Below are positions 37,996-46,830 of a stretch of 64,000 nucleotides of DNA, piece after piece (the first letter of the stretch is position 1; each line of letters begins with the position of its first letter). The notes beneath the pieces are model-generated. The model searched no databases, was not told where the DNA came from, and saw only the letters and a list, made by a program, of their open reading frames with translations. Source of the DNA: Rhodoferax sp. AJA081-3 (lineage in GTDB: Bacteria > Pseudomonadota > Gammaproteobacteria > Burkholderiales > Burkholderiaceae_C); the NCBI RefSeq assembly GCF_017798165.1, contig NZ_CP059068.1:1798001-1862000 (forward strand), in the 5' to 3' direction. The position numbers and the translations under genes were made by a program.

Positions 37996-39294
37996 TCAGG
38001 CGCTGCGGGCCAGCACCTTGTCAATGCGCTTGCCTTCGAGTGCCGTCACCTCAAACTGCCAGTAGGCGCAGTCAATGCGTTCACCCACTTTGGGCAATTC
38101 GCCCGATACAGCCATCAGCAATCCAGCCAGGGTGTTGTAGCGCCCACGGTCTTCCTGGGGCAGCTCATCAATGTCAAGACGCGCCTTGAGCTCACTGACG
38201 GGCATCAGTCCGTCCAGCGCCCAGGAACCGTCGGGCAAGTGTGTTGCCCAGGCTTGTGTCTGGCTGTCGGGTTTCAACTCGCCGGTAATCGCTTCCAGCA
38301 AATCGTGCGGCGTCAGCAAACCTTGCACCACGCCGTACTCGTCCACCACAAACACCATACGTGCAGACTGGGCGCGGAACTGCTCGATCAGCTCCATGCC
38401 ACTCAGTGTCTCGGGCACAAAGGCAGCGGGTTCGGCAACCGACTCCACACTGCCCGTGTGCTGCAAGCCCAATTGCAGCAGGCGCGCCACACTGACCAGG
38501 CCCACCACCTGGTCCAGTGATTCGCGGCACACCGGGTACCAGGAATGGGTGCCCTTGTTGCCGCCATTGCTGGCCTGCTGCAGGCACTCCGCTACCGTGG
38601 CAGACGCCTCCATCCATTCAATGTCGGCGCGCGGCAGCATCATGGATGTCAGTGTGCGGTCGTCCAGGTCAAACACATTGCGCACCATCTGGTGTTCATG
38701 CTGCTCGATGATGCCGGCGTCTACACCCTCTTCCAGGCTGGCAGTGATTTCCTCTTCGGTCACCGCACGGTTGTCGGTGGTGTCTATGCGCAAGATTTTC
38801 AGCATGCCATGTGTGCACACCGACAGCAGGCGCACAAAGGGCTTGGCACCGGTTGCCACCCAGGTCATGGGCAGTGATACAAAGCGCGCGACGGTCTCGG
38901 GGTACAGCTGCCCAATACGCTTGGGCACCAGTTCCCCAAACAGGATGGTGATGAAGGTGATCACCGTCACCACTACCGCGGTGGCCCAGAGGTCTGCGGC
39001 ACGCTCGGAGATAGGCAATGTGGCGAGTAGCCACTGCGAAAGGCCATTGCTGAATGCGGCCTCACCCACAATACCGTTGAGCATGCCAATGGACGTGATA
39101 CCCACCTGCACGGACGACAAAAAACTGGGTCGGGTTTGCAGCAGCTCCATGGCGGCCTGTGCGCCTTTGCTGCCCTCTTCCGCCATGGCTTGCAGGCGGA
39201 TTTTGCGGCTGGCGGTGAGCGCCATCTCGGACATGGCAAACGCACCATTGAGCAGCGTCAGCAGCACGATCAGAATAAATTCCATGAAACCCAA
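37996..39294 (-). CDS. CNNM/CorC family protein (DUF21-CBS-CBS-CorC_HlyC)
   Basis: Protein of 432 residues. A four-helix membrane domain DUF21 (about 1-190, with NGAFAMSEMALTASRK), two CBS domains (about 210-335) and a CorC_HlyC domain (about 350-430) are in the usual order. Family proteins are probable Mg2+/Co2+ efflux or transport factors; the older name hemolysin is misleading. The start lies 6 bp from the divergent apaH start, so both promoters must lie in each other's coding region; a second Met at 39285 is an alternative. Confidence 0.87.
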   Translation of the reverse strand: MGFMEFILIVLLTLLNGAFAMSEMALTASRKIRLQAMAEEGSKGAQAAMELLQTRPSFLSSVQVGITSIGMLNGIVGEAAFSNGLSQWLLATLPISERAADLWATAVVVTVITFITILFGELVPKRIGQLYPETVARFVSLPMTWVATGAKPFVRLLSVCTHGMLKILRIDTTDNRAVTEEEITASLEEGVDAGIIEQHEHQMVRNVFDLDDRTLTSMMLPRADIEWMEASATVAECLQQASNGGNKGTHSWYPVCRESLDQVVGLVSVARLLQLGLQHTGSVESVAEPAAFVPETLSGMELIEQFRAQSARMVFVVDEYGVVQGLLTPHDLLEAITGELKPDSQTQAWATHLPDGSWALDGLMPVSELKARLDIDELPQEDRGRYNTLAGLLMAVSGELPKVGERIDCAYWQFEVTALEGKRIDKVLARSA

Positions 39295-39300
39295 GCGAGA

Positions 39301-40158
39301 ATGAAAACCATGGCACTTTACCTGATTGGCGATGTGCAGGGCTGCGACGCGGCGCTGCAGGATCTGCTGGACACCCTGGATTACTCTCCCAGCCGCGACA
39401 CTTTGTATGTGTTGGGCGACCTGGTCAACCGCGGGCCGGACTCCGCAGGCGTGTTACGCCGCCTGATGGGCTACAGCAACGCCGCGCAGTGTTTGTTGGG
39501 CAACCACGACCTCAACCTGCTGGCCGTGGCACAGGGACTGCGCAAACCACACCGCAAGGACACGCTGGACGCCGTGCTGGGAGCGGAAGACCGCCACGCC
39601 ATGCTGCACTGGCTGCGCCACCAAAAAATGGCGATGCTGCTGAACCGGGGCGGTGTGCCGCTTCTGATGGTGCACGCCGGTGTGTTACCAACCTGGAGTG
39701 CAGACCAGACGATGGCTTTGGCGCACGAAGTGGAAACCGCCTTGCAGGGGGGGCACGCGGCCGAGTTCCTGAAATCCATGTACGGCAATACACCCAGCCA
39801 ATGGAGCGAATCATTAACCGGCATGGACCGCCTGCGGGTGATCGTCAACGCGCTGACACGCTTGCGGTTTTGTACCGCAGAGGGTGCGATGGAATTTGAC
39901 AGCAAAGGAAGGTGCAGAGGTGCGCCCCAGGGTTATATGCCCTGGTTCGAGGTACCCAACCGCCAGACGGCGCAGATCAGCGTAGCATTTGGCCACTGGT
40001 CCACGCTGGGCTGGCTGGACAGACACGACGTGTTATCGCTGGATACCGGTTGTGTGTGGGGGGGCAGCTTGAGCGCACTTCGCTTCAATCTGCAGGACCA
40101 GACGCAGGAGCTGATCCAGGTGCAATGTGCTGTTTCCCAGCACCACGGAGAACATTAA
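39301..40158 (+). CDS. apaH: Bis(5'-nucleosyl)-tetraphosphatase, symmetrical (ApaH)
   Basis: Metal-dependent phosphoesterase of about 285 residues that splits Ap4A into two ADP; it also affects RNA capping by Np4N in other bacteria. The phosphoesterase motifs are in order: GDVQGC (about 11), GDLVNRGPDS (about 38-47), and GNHDLNLLA (about 67-75). HWSTLGWL and DTGCVWGG follow near the C-terminus. The start is ATG 39301 or ATG 39310 (MALYLIGD, the common family start). Divergent from the CNNM gene by 6 bp. Confidence 0.93.
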   Translation: MKTMALYLIGDVQGCDAALQDLLDTLDYSPSRDTLYVLGDLVNRGPDSAGVLRRLMGYSNAAQCLLGNHDLNLLAVAQGLRKPHRKDTLDAVLGAEDRHAMLHWLRHQKMAMLLNRGGVPLLMVHAGVLPTWSADQTMALAHEVETALQGGHAAEFLKSMYGNTPSQWSESLTGMDRLRVIVNALTRLRFCTAEGAMEFDSKGRCRGAPQGYMPWFEVPNRQTAQISVAFGHWSTLGWLDRHDVLSLDTGCVWGGSLSALRFNLQDQTQELIQVQCAVSQHHGEH

Positions 40159-40197
40159 CAAACACCTGGCGCAGGTCGCGCCAGGGTCAACACACAA

Positions 40198-41769
40198 TCA
40201 GGCGGACTTGAACAGCGCCGCGACTTTGACCTTGGGCTTGATGTTGGCCGAGATGCCACGTGCTTGTGGGCGGGCCGAGGCTTCCCACGAGGGTGCTGCA
40301 GCCGCTTCGCCGGGCGCAGATGGTTCATAAGGTTTGTCAAAAAATGGGTCACGTGCGGCCTGGGCCGGACGGCCATAGTCGCTACGCGGTGCACGTGGTG
40401 TGCGCGATGCGTAACCGTCATCCCGCGCGGTGCGTTGTTGGCCACGGCCACCGTTGCGGCCGTTATCACCACCGCCACCGTTCTCCCCCTCTTGCGCATA
40501 CATGCGACGGCCGTCGTTGATACGGCCCTGCTTGCGGATATCGGGTGCGTCTTCGTCGTATTCAACCGCTTCGAGCTCAATCTTGGTCTTGATCAGCTTC
40601 TCGATGTCGCCCACCAGGCGCGCATCGTTGTTGCCGCCGACAAAACTCACGGCCAGGCCGGTGGCACCCGCGCGGCCGGTACGGCCAATGCGGTGGATGT
40701 AGTCTTCGGCGTTGAACGGGATGTCGAAATTGAACACGCAAGGCACATCCTTGATGTCCAGCCCACGGGCGGCCACATCGGTACACACCAGCAGATCGAC
40801 TTCACCCTTTTTGAAGGCATCCAGAGCCTTCAGGCGCTCGTCCTGGCTCTTGTCGCCGTGCAGTGCGGTGGTCTTCAGGCCTTCGCGCTCCAGAGAGCGG
40901 GCCAAACGGGCACAGCCGAGTTTGCTGTTCACAAACACAAAGGCCTGCTTCATACCTCGGGTCTTCAAGATCTGGTGCAGCGCGTGGCGCTTTTCGTCTT
41001 CGGGCACGCTGTAGAAACGCTGCTCCACCGTGGAGGCCGTCGCATTGGGACGCGCCACTTCGATGGTGACCGGGTTTTGCAGGTAACTGCTGGCCAGGCG
41101 TTTGATTTCGGGCGAGAACGTGGCAGAGAACAACAGCGTGGTGCGTTGTTTGGGCAGGTAGGACAAGATGCGCTGCAGGTCCGGCAGAAAGCCGATATCC
41201 AGCATGCGGTCGGCCTCGTCCAGCACCACGTATTCGACCTGGTTCAGCACCGCGTTTTTGGCCTCGATGTGGTCCAAGAGGCGGCCGGGTGTGGCCACCA
41301 AAATTTCAACACCGCGCTTCAATTCCAGGGTCTGTGGCTTCATGTCCATGCCGCCAAACACGACCGCACTGCGCAGGTTGGTGTACTTGGCATAGAGCTT
41401 GACCTGTTGCGCCACCTGGTCCGCCAGTTCGCGGGTGGGCAGCAGCACCAGAGCACGCACGGGGTGGCGGGCAGGAGATGTCGAGCTGTTTTCGTGCTTC
41501 ATCAGGCGATGCAGCAGGGGCAGCGAGAACGCTGCCGTCTTGCCGGTGCCGGTCTGGGCGGCGCCCATGACGTCTTTGCCGGTAATAACCACCGGAATGG
41601 CCTGGGCCTGGATGGGGGTCATGGACTCGTAGCCCATTTCGGCCACGGCACGGGCCAGGGGTGCAGCCAGTTGCAACTGGGCGAACGCCATCAGGGGCGT
41701 ATCGGCGTTCAGTTCGTTCGAAATTTCAGTGGATGCAGGGGTAATCAGTTCAGTATTCAAGTCGGTCAC
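40198..41769 (-). CDS. DEAD-box RNA helicase, RhlE type
   Basis: ATP-dependent RNA helicase of 523 residues. Both RecA-like domains show intact motifs: Q motif MTPIQAQAIP, I AQTGTGKTAAF (about 69-79), Ia PTRELADQV, II VLDEADRMLD, III LFSATF, IV-VI RGLDIKDV and HRIGRTGRAG. The C-terminal tail (about 410-523) is low-complexity, rich in Gly, Arg, Pro and Ala with NGGRGQQR, typical for RNA-binding tails of RhlE/DeaD helicases. Roles in ribosome assembly or RNA decay are family inference. The region upstream (41770-41848) has a small GCTATC..GATAGC hairpin. Confidence 0.92.
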   Translation of the reverse strand: MTDLNTELITPASTEISNELNADTPLMAFAQLQLAAPLARAVAEMGYESMTPIQAQAIPVVITGKDVMGAAQTGTGKTAAFSLPLLHRLMKHENSSTSPARHPVRALVLLPTRELADQVAQQVKLYAKYTNLRSAVVFGGMDMKPQTLELKRGVEILVATPGRLLDHIEAKNAVLNQVEYVVLDEADRMLDIGFLPDLQRILSYLPKQRTTLLFSATFSPEIKRLASSYLQNPVTIEVARPNATASTVEQRFYSVPEDEKRHALHQILKTRGMKQAFVFVNSKLGCARLARSLEREGLKTTALHGDKSQDERLKALDAFKKGEVDLLVCTDVAARGLDIKDVPCVFNFDIPFNAEDYIHRIGRTGRAGATGLAVSFVGGNNDARLVGDIEKLIKTKIELEAVEYDEDAPDIRKQGRINDGRRMYAQEGENGGGGDNGRNGGRGQQRTARDDGYASRTPRAPRSDYGRPAQAARDPFFDKPYEPSAPGEAAAAPSWEASARPQARGISANIKPKVKVAALFKSA

Positions 41770-41848
41770 GCATAGCGAAAAGAGGTGCTATCCGTCCGAT
41801 AGCTGAATGGCGCCCAACGCTGGGAGCACCCCGTATTATCCCCTAGTC

Positions 41849-42740
41849 TTATAAAACGCGGGTTGAAAACGTGTCGCAGGCCTTCACACTGCCGTTTTTA
41901 AGACCATTCGCAAACCAGCGCTGCCGCTGGGCACTGGTGCCATGGGTGAAACTTTCCGGCACCACCGCTCCGCCGCTGCCACGCTGCAGGGCGTCATCCC
42001 CGATGCGGGCGGCCGCATTGATGGCCTCCTCCACATCGCCCTGCTCCAGCAGTTGGCGGGCATTGTTGGCGTGGTGGGCCCAAACCCCGGCAAAACAGTC
42101 CGCCTGCAGTTCCAGACGCACGCTCAGCGCGTTGTATTCGGCCTGGCTGACCTGGCCCCGCTTTTGCTCCACTTTGTTGCTGATACCCAACAAATTCTGC
42201 ACGTGGTGACCGACCTCATGGGCAATCACATAGGCCTGGGCAAAGTCCCCGGGCGCGCCCAAACGGGTTTTCAGGGTCTCGTAAAAGCCCAGGTCGATGT
42301 AGACCTTTTGGTCCGCCGGGCAATAAAACGGCCCCATCGCGGCCTGTCCCTGGCCACAGGCTGTGGGCGTAGCGCCACGGAACAACACGAGTTTGGGGTC
42401 ACGGTAGGTGGCACCACCTTTGGTGAAGATGTCCCGCCACACGTCTTCGGTGTCGGCCAGCAGCGTTTTGATGAATTTCTTCTCTGGGTCGTCCGCAGCC
42501 GGCCCCTGCGCGGGCGCTTGTTGCACTTGCACTTGGGGTGCACCACCCTCCCCGCCGCCCAGTACGCCCAGGATCGTCAGGGGGTTGATGCCGAATATCC
42601 ACCCGCCCACCAGCGCAATGACGATGGTGCCGACTCCAATGCCGCGGCCACCCAGCATGCCGCCGCCTCTTCCACCGCCCCCCGCCCTCACCCCGGCGGT
42701 CTTCGACATTGTCGGATTCGCGGTTGCCTTCCCATTTCAT
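41849..42740 (-). CDS. Neutral zinc metallopeptidase, YpfJ type, with apparent frameshift
   Basis: Family PF04228 (putative neutral zinc metallopeptidase). The zinc motif is HEVGHH (in [16 protein letters not shown]), preceded by a membrane helix [19 protein letters not shown]. The usual family N-terminus ([17 protein letters not shown]) is encoded from ATG 42740 but in a different frame from the rest. The break falls in a run of six G on the coding strand (complement of C6 at 42678-42683); deleting one G joins both halves into the expected protein. An ATG at 42709 in the main frame would give a 286-residue protein lacking the conserved start. It may be a sequencing error or a real inactivating or slippage event. 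Confidence 0.82.
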
Positions 42741-42807
42741 GCTGGCTCTCCTGGTTTGAAGCGTTGGTCGCTATGGCGGGGGCTCAGCAATAAATGGCTG
42801 ACGGCCT

Positions 42808-43380
42808 CTAGGCCTTGGGTAAGGTCACCCCGACCTGGCCCTGGTATTTGCCCCCCCGGTCCTTATAACTGACCTCGCAGACATCGTCCTTGTCGCTTTC
42901 GAAGAACAGCACCTGTGCGCAGCCCTCCCCCGCATAAATCTTGGCCGGCAGCGGTGTGGTGTTGGAAAACTCCAGCGTCACATACCCTTCCCACTCGGGC
43001 TCAAAGGGCGTCACGTTGACAATGATGCCGCAGCGCGCATAGGTGCTTTTGCCCAGGCAGATGGTCAGCACGTTGCGTGGGATACGAAAGTACTCCATGG
43101 TGCGGGCCAGCGCAAAGCTATTGGGCGGGATGATGCAGACGTCGTCGTTGAAGTCGACAAAACTCTTTTCGTCAAAGTTCTTGGGGTCCACCACAGTGCT
43201 GTGGATGTTGGTGAACACCTTGAACTCGGGTGCGCAACGGATGTCGTAGCCGTAGCTGCTGGTGCCGTAGCTGATGATTTTTTTACCCTCGGCCTGACGG
43301 ACCTGGCCCGGCTCAAAAGGCTCAATCATGCCGGTCGTTTCAGCCATGTGGCGAATCCACTTGTCGCTTTTGATGCTCAT
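42808..43380 (-). CDS. dcd: dCTP deaminase
   Basis: Makes dUTP (for dTMP synthesis) from dCTP; 190 residues, normal length. The family start MSIKSDKWI, the block [11 protein letters not shown], and the catalytic region [21 protein letters not shown] with the conserved Arg and Glu are intact. The C-terminal KYQGQ-GVTLPK, which closes over the triphosphate, is present. No fused dUTPase domain. 67 bp separate it from the metallopeptidase. Confidence 0.94.
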   Translation of the reverse strand: MSIKSDKWIRHMAETTGMIEPFEPGQVRQAEGKKIISYGTSSYGYDIRCAPEFKVFTNIHSTVVDPKNFDEKSFVDFNDDVCIIPPNSFALARTMEYFRIPRNVLTICLGKSTYARCGIIVNVTPFEPEWEGYVTLEFSNTTPLPAKIYAGEGCAQVLFFESDKDDVCEVSYKDRGGKYQGQVGVTLPKA

Positions 43381-43455
43381 GGGGCTTCTCTCCTAGTGTG
43401 CGGGGGATTGTAAGCAGGGGCGCCTGGGAACTTATTTGTGCGCCGGCTTTGGGTG

Positions 43456-43534
43456 GGCACCGGCATGGGATGGGCGGCGGCCTCAGAGGCGCTGCGCTTG
43501 CCAAGTCGGCCGCCGCCCATCCCATGCCAGTGCC
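43456..43534. repeat. Long hairpin A: 27-bp stem, 25-nt loop
   Basis: Arms 43456-43482 and 43508-43534 are reverse complements with one mismatch. The loop reads TCAGAGGCGCTGCGCTTGCC on the plus strand, then AAGTC. The loop is nearly identical to the reverse complement of the loop of hairpin B, while the stems are unrelated. No T run follows. Confidence 0.85.
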
Positions 43535-43582
43535 AGATACGCTGCCGGTTCGCCGCCGTTGGTGAAAGTAGCGCCACTGCTC

Positions 43583-43658
43583 GCCGGTGAGGGGAATGCC
43601 GGGGGCTGATGTGGCAAAGCGAAGCGCCTCTGAAGCCCCCGGCATTCCCCTCACCGGC
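43583..43658. repeat. Long hairpin B: 25-bp perfect stem, 26-nt loop
   Basis: Arms 43583-43607 and 43634-43658 are perfect reverse complements. The loop, read on the minus strand, begins TCAGAGGCGCTTCGCTTTGC and so repeats the loop of hairpin A in inverted orientation. These hairpins, together with repeat copy 7, account for the 354-bp gap between guaD and dcd, where I see no gene. Confidence 0.87.
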
Positions 43659-43683
43659 AGGCTCGCAAACCAAGTGTTCGCAA

Positions 43684-43740
43684 GATGCTACGAAAGGTAT
43701 AGCTTCTCAACCAATAATGACGGGGGCTATAACCTCAAAG
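43684..43740 (+). repeat. Dispersed repeat, copy 7 (overlaps guaD 3' end)
   Basis: TGCTACGAAAGGTATAGC hairpin, spacer, then ATGACGGGGGCTATAACCTC. The core is intact for GACGGGGGCTA and then changes. Its right edge contains the guaD stop codon at 43735-43737, read antisense. Confidence 0.7.
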
Positions 43741-45051
43741 AGCTTGAGACACCACCGTACGTTCGACCAATCGGTCGTCCCCCAGCACAATCATCGAGAA
43801 CAGCAGTTCATCCAGATTGGCAGCCAGCGCCGTCTTGCGGGCCAACAGCGGTGTGGCCTTGGGGTTCAACACCACAAAATCCGCCTCGCAACCGGGCAGC
43901 AGATTGCCAACGACGCCTTCCAGCCCCAAGGCCCGTGCCGCGCCCGCCGTGTGCTGCCACCACAGGTGCTGCGGGTGCAAGGACAGGCCCTGCTTGGTCT
44001 GCCCTTCCCTCCCCACGCAATAAGCGCCCAACATCGTGTGAAAAGGACTAAAGGATGTGCCACCGCCCACGTCACTGGCCAGACCGTACTGAAAACCCAC
44101 CCGGTCCGCACCGGCGTAGTCAAAGAAGCCACTGCCCAGGAACAGATTGCTGGTGGGGCTGATGGCAGCTGCCGTGCCCGTGTCGCGCATCAGCGCCCGG
44201 TCAGCGTCATCCAAGTAAATACAGTGGGCGTACACGGCACGCTGGCGCATCAGGCCAAAGTCGTCATACGTGGCCAGGTAGCTGCGGGACTGGGGGAACA
44301 GTTCACGCGCCCACGTGATTTCGTCCTTGTTCTCCGCCACGTGCGACTGGATCCACACATCGGGGTACTGCTGGGCCAGATCACCCGCGCCGCGCAACTG
44401 CGCTTCGGTACAGGTTGGCGCAAAACGCGGCGTGATGGCGTAGCCCAGGCGGTCCTTGCCGTGCCAGCGCTGGATCAGCGCCTCGGTGTCGCGCAGGCTT
44501 TGCTCGGTAGCACCCACCGTGCCCTGCCCCTGGTTCAGAAGCTCTGCAGGCGCGTTGCGGTCCATCAGGCACAGGCCGGTGATGATGCGCATGTGTTGCG
44601 CCTGGGCCTCGGTGAACAGCGCGTTGACTGACTCGGTATGCGAAGTGGCAAAGGTCAATGCGGTGGTAACACCGTTGCGCAGCAGTTCCGCTATGAAAAA
44701 AGTAGCGGCTTGTGCACTGTATTCGGGGGCTGCAAAGCGTTTTTCTTCAGGGAAGGTGTAGTTCTCCAGCCACGGCAGCAAGCCGTCGGCGGGCGAACCG
44801 ATCACATTGGTTTGGGGGTAGTGGACGTGCATGTCCACAAACCCGGGGGCAATGATCCGGCCCGGGAAATGCTCGACGGCCACACCGGGGTAGCGGTCCA
44901 CCACATCCCGGTAGGAGCCAATCGCCTGAACCACCTGGTTGCCCGCAGCATTGGGGCCAACGACCAGCAGTCCGTCTTCTTCAAACAGGGCACGTACGGG
45001 GCCCTCGCTGTGCGGGGCAAACCAGAGAAGGGAGGCACGGTAGGCTTTCAT
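43735..45051 (-). CDS. guaD: Guanine deaminase
   Basis: Amidohydrolase-superfamily enzyme of about 438 residues converting guanine to xanthine and ammonia. The metal-binding motif PGFVDMHVHYPQ (about 68-79) is followed by SHVAENKDEI (about 232), HCIYLDDAD with the next metal ligand and SDVGGGTSFSPF with the active-site Asp. The frame extends to 45144, but Met 45051 (MKAYRASLLW) is the family start. The product feeds xanthine dehydrogenase, encoded 16 kb downstream. The stop lies in a repeat copy. Confidence 0.93.
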   Translation of the reverse strand: MKAYRASLLWFAPHSEGPVRALFEEDGLLVVGPNAAGNQVVQAIGSYRDVVDRYPGVAVEHFPGRIIAPGFVDMHVHYPQTNVIGSPADGLLPWLENYTFPEEKRFAAPEYSAQAATFFIAELLRNGVTTALTFATSHTESVNALFTEAQAQHMRIITGLCLMDRNAPAELLNQGQGTVGATEQSLRDTEALIQRWHGKDRLGYAITPRFAPTCTEAQLRGAGDLAQQYPDVWIQSHVAENKDEITWARELFPQSRSYLATYDDFGLMRQRAVYAHCIYLDDADRALMRDTGTAAAISPTSNLFLGSGFFDYAGADRVGFQYGLASDVGGGTSFSPFHTMLGAYCVGREGQTKQGLSLHPQHLWWQHTAGAARALGLEGVVGNLLPGCEADFVVLNPKATPLLARKTALAANLDELLFSMIVLGDDRLVERTVVSQAL

Positions 45052-45191
45052 GGGGAGTAGCTTAAACCGGGAATACCGTGCAGCGCATATGGCGCATGGC
45101 ATAAACCCTATCCAAGCGCGCCGGGACGTTACCAATACTTGCAATTCGCCACCATAACCCGCACCCCGGGCGCGCTACAGTCAACGCCACT

Positions 45192-46511
45192 ATGCAAACC
45201 AACGCCACACTCAAGCTGCTCTTGGCGGCCTGTGCCCTGCTGGGCGCCAGCGCCCGGGGCGATGACCACTTCCCCACTGCCGGCAACCCGCTGGGCAGTT
45301 GTGCGGTACCGGCTGCCGCTGTGGCGGAAGACGTATCCACGCCCACCACCGTCATTGGCAACGGCACACCCGCCAGCTGCACGGGCGCTGCCGTGGTGCA
45401 GGGTGTGGCACGCGGTGGCGTGATCACTTTCAACTGCGGGCCAGACCCGGTGACCATCACCCTGGCGCAACCCGCCAAGATCGTCAACAACACCGGTCCC
45501 AAGATCGTCATCGACGGCGGTGGCAAGGTAACGCTCAGCGGTGGTGGCAGCTCGCGCATCTTGTACATGAACACCTGTGATGCCGCCCAGGTGTGGACCA
45601 CCTCACACTGCCAGGACCAGGACCACCCACAACTCACGGTACAGAACCTAACGTTTATCGATGCCAACTCCAGCGGCCTGAGCCCGTATGACGGTGGCGG
45701 CGCCATCTGGGCACGTGGTGGCCGACTCAAAGTGGTGAACAGCCGCTTCTTTCGCAACCAATGCGACGCAGCGGGACCCGATGTAGGCGGTGCAGCCATC
45801 CGCGCCTTCAGCCAGTCACAGAACCTGCCGGTCTATGTGGTGGGCTCCACGTTTGGCGGGCGCACGGACCTGGGCAATGTCTGCTCCAACGGTGGGGCTT
45901 TGAGCAGCATTGGCGTGTCCTATTCAGTGATCAACAGCCGCTTCACACACAACCGCGCCATCGGCGTGGGTGCCAACCCGGCGCGGTCCGGCTCGGCCGG
46001 TGGTGGCAGCGGCGGCGCCATCTACAACGATGGCAATACGTTTCAGCTGCAGGTGTGCGGCAGCGATATCAACAACAACACGGCCAAGGAAGGCGGTGGC
46101 GCCATCTTCTTCGTCAGCAATGACCGCAGCGGCACCTTGGCCATCACCAGCTCGGTGCTCAGTGCCAACCCCAGTGCAGGGTTCGAGACCACGGGTTTGC
46201 CAGGTATCTTTTATCTGGGCAGCGGCAGCGCACAGGTCAGCACATCCACGCTGGACCGTGGCAACACCACCACGTCCGCCAACTGCGTGTTCAACTGGGG
46301 CGAACACCACTACGCCAGTCTGCTTTACCCCGGCCCCGCAACCTCGCAAACCAAGGCGCCCTACTACTACCGCCACTACACCGGCACCAATAGTTACGTC
46401 GGTATTTCGTCGCAAGACGACCGCCTGCGCTACATGGGCAGCGCCAGCAACCACCAGATGCTGGACCTGGGCAGCATGAGCACCTGGAAGCAGACGGCTG
46501 GTTGCCAGTGA
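45192..46511 (+). CDS. Secreted right-handed parallel beta-helix protein
   Basis: Protein of 439 residues with a signal peptide (about 1-23, LLLAACALLGASA). The rest has the rhythm of a right-handed beta-helix: repeated VxNxxFxxN turns, GGA(I/L) blocks (DGGGAIWARGG; SNGGALSSIG; GGSGGAIYNDGN; EGGGAIFFVSN) and NNTAKE, like polymorphic outer-membrane and pectin-lyase-fold proteins. Six cysteines are spaced through it. It lacks an autotransporter barrel and a PEP-CTERM tail. It may bind or cut polysaccharide or act as an adhesin; no catalytic site is evident. Confidence 0.75.
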   Translation: MQTNATLKLLLAACALLGASARGDDHFPTAGNPLGSCAVPAAAVAEDVSTPTTVIGNGTPASCTGAAVVQGVARGGVITFNCGPDPVTITLAQPAKIVNNTGPKIVIDGGGKVTLSGGGSSRILYMNTCDAAQVWTTSHCQDQDHPQLTVQNLTFIDANSSGLSPYDGGGAIWARGGRLKVVNSRFFRNQCDAAGPDVGGAAIRAFSQSQNLPVYVVGSTFGGRTDLGNVCSNGGALSSIGVSYSVINSRFTHNRAIGVGANPARSGSAGGGSGGAIYNDGNTFQLQVCGSDINNNTAKEGGGAIFFVSNDRSGTLAITSSVLSANPSAGFETTGLPGIFYLGSGSAQVSTSTLDRGNTTTSANCVFNWGEHHYASLLYPGPATSQTKAPYYYRHYTGTNSYVGISSQDDRLRYMGSASNHQMLDLGSMSTWKQTAGCQ

Positions 46512-46579
46512 CGTGCATGTGGTGAAAATTGCTTCGTTATTTTTTTGCAACACCCCAGCGCACGATACGCAGAAAACGC

Positions 46580-46609
46580 TTGAGTCCATGCGCCAAGCTC
46601 TGACAGAAT
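46580..46609 (+). promoter_or_regulatory. Candidate sigma70 promoter before the structured leader
   Basis: TTGAGT at 46580-46585, an 18-bp spacer, then CAGAAT at 46604-46609. It would start transcription near 46616 and produce the leader with three hairpins. Weak match; not confirmed by other signals. Confidence 0.3.
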
Positions 46610-46633
46610 CGCGGCTTCGCTGATTCGAGACCG

Positions 46634-46754
46634 CTGCGCAACGAATGTCCTTGCGCAGTCAACCCCTTGAAAGGGCCAAACCTATGTTGTTCCTCACCTT
46701 TACCTAAAACGCACCTCTGCCGCCCCGGCTGGATGTGTGCGATACCGTCCAGCC
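46634..46754 (+). other. Structured leader region with two hairpins
   Basis: Hairpin CTGCGCAA/TTGCGCAG at 46634-46658 (9-nt loop), and hairpin GGCTGGA/TCCAGCC at 46727-46754 (14-nt loop), both perfect. They precede a strong terminator at 46782. No known riboswitch motif was recognised. The 319-bp stretch 46512-46830 holds no gene besides this. Confidence 0.5.
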
Positions 46755-46781
46755 AGCGCCCGTGCCGCATCCGCAGCCGCA

Positions 46782-46810
46782 AGCCCTGGTTACCACAGCC
46801 GGGGCTTTTT
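46782..46810 (+). terminator. Intrinsic terminator upstream of the small basic ORF
   Basis: AGCCCTGGT/GCCGGGGCT forms a 9-bp stem with two G-U pairs and a 7-nt loop, followed by TTTTT. It lies 20 bp before the small ORF at 46831, so it either ends upstream transcripts or attenuates the protease operon. Confidence 0.75.
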
Positions 46811-46830
46811 GCTTTTGGGAGTGTGCTCAC

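Noticed and set aside
40264..41775. 503-codon plus-strand ORF antisense to the RhlE helicase
   Set aside because: Shadow of the helicase gene; no motifs.
41770..41848. GCTATC..GATAGC hairpin upstream of the RhlE helicase as another copy of the dispersed repeat
   Set aside because: The hairpin resembles the repeat start, but the GACGGGGGCTAGAGGCC core is missing.
43456..43658. Integron attC sites as an explanation for the hairpins at 43.5 kb
   Set aside because: No integrase, no gene-cassette array and no R/L box pattern; the stems are perfect where attC stems have unpaired extrahelical bases.
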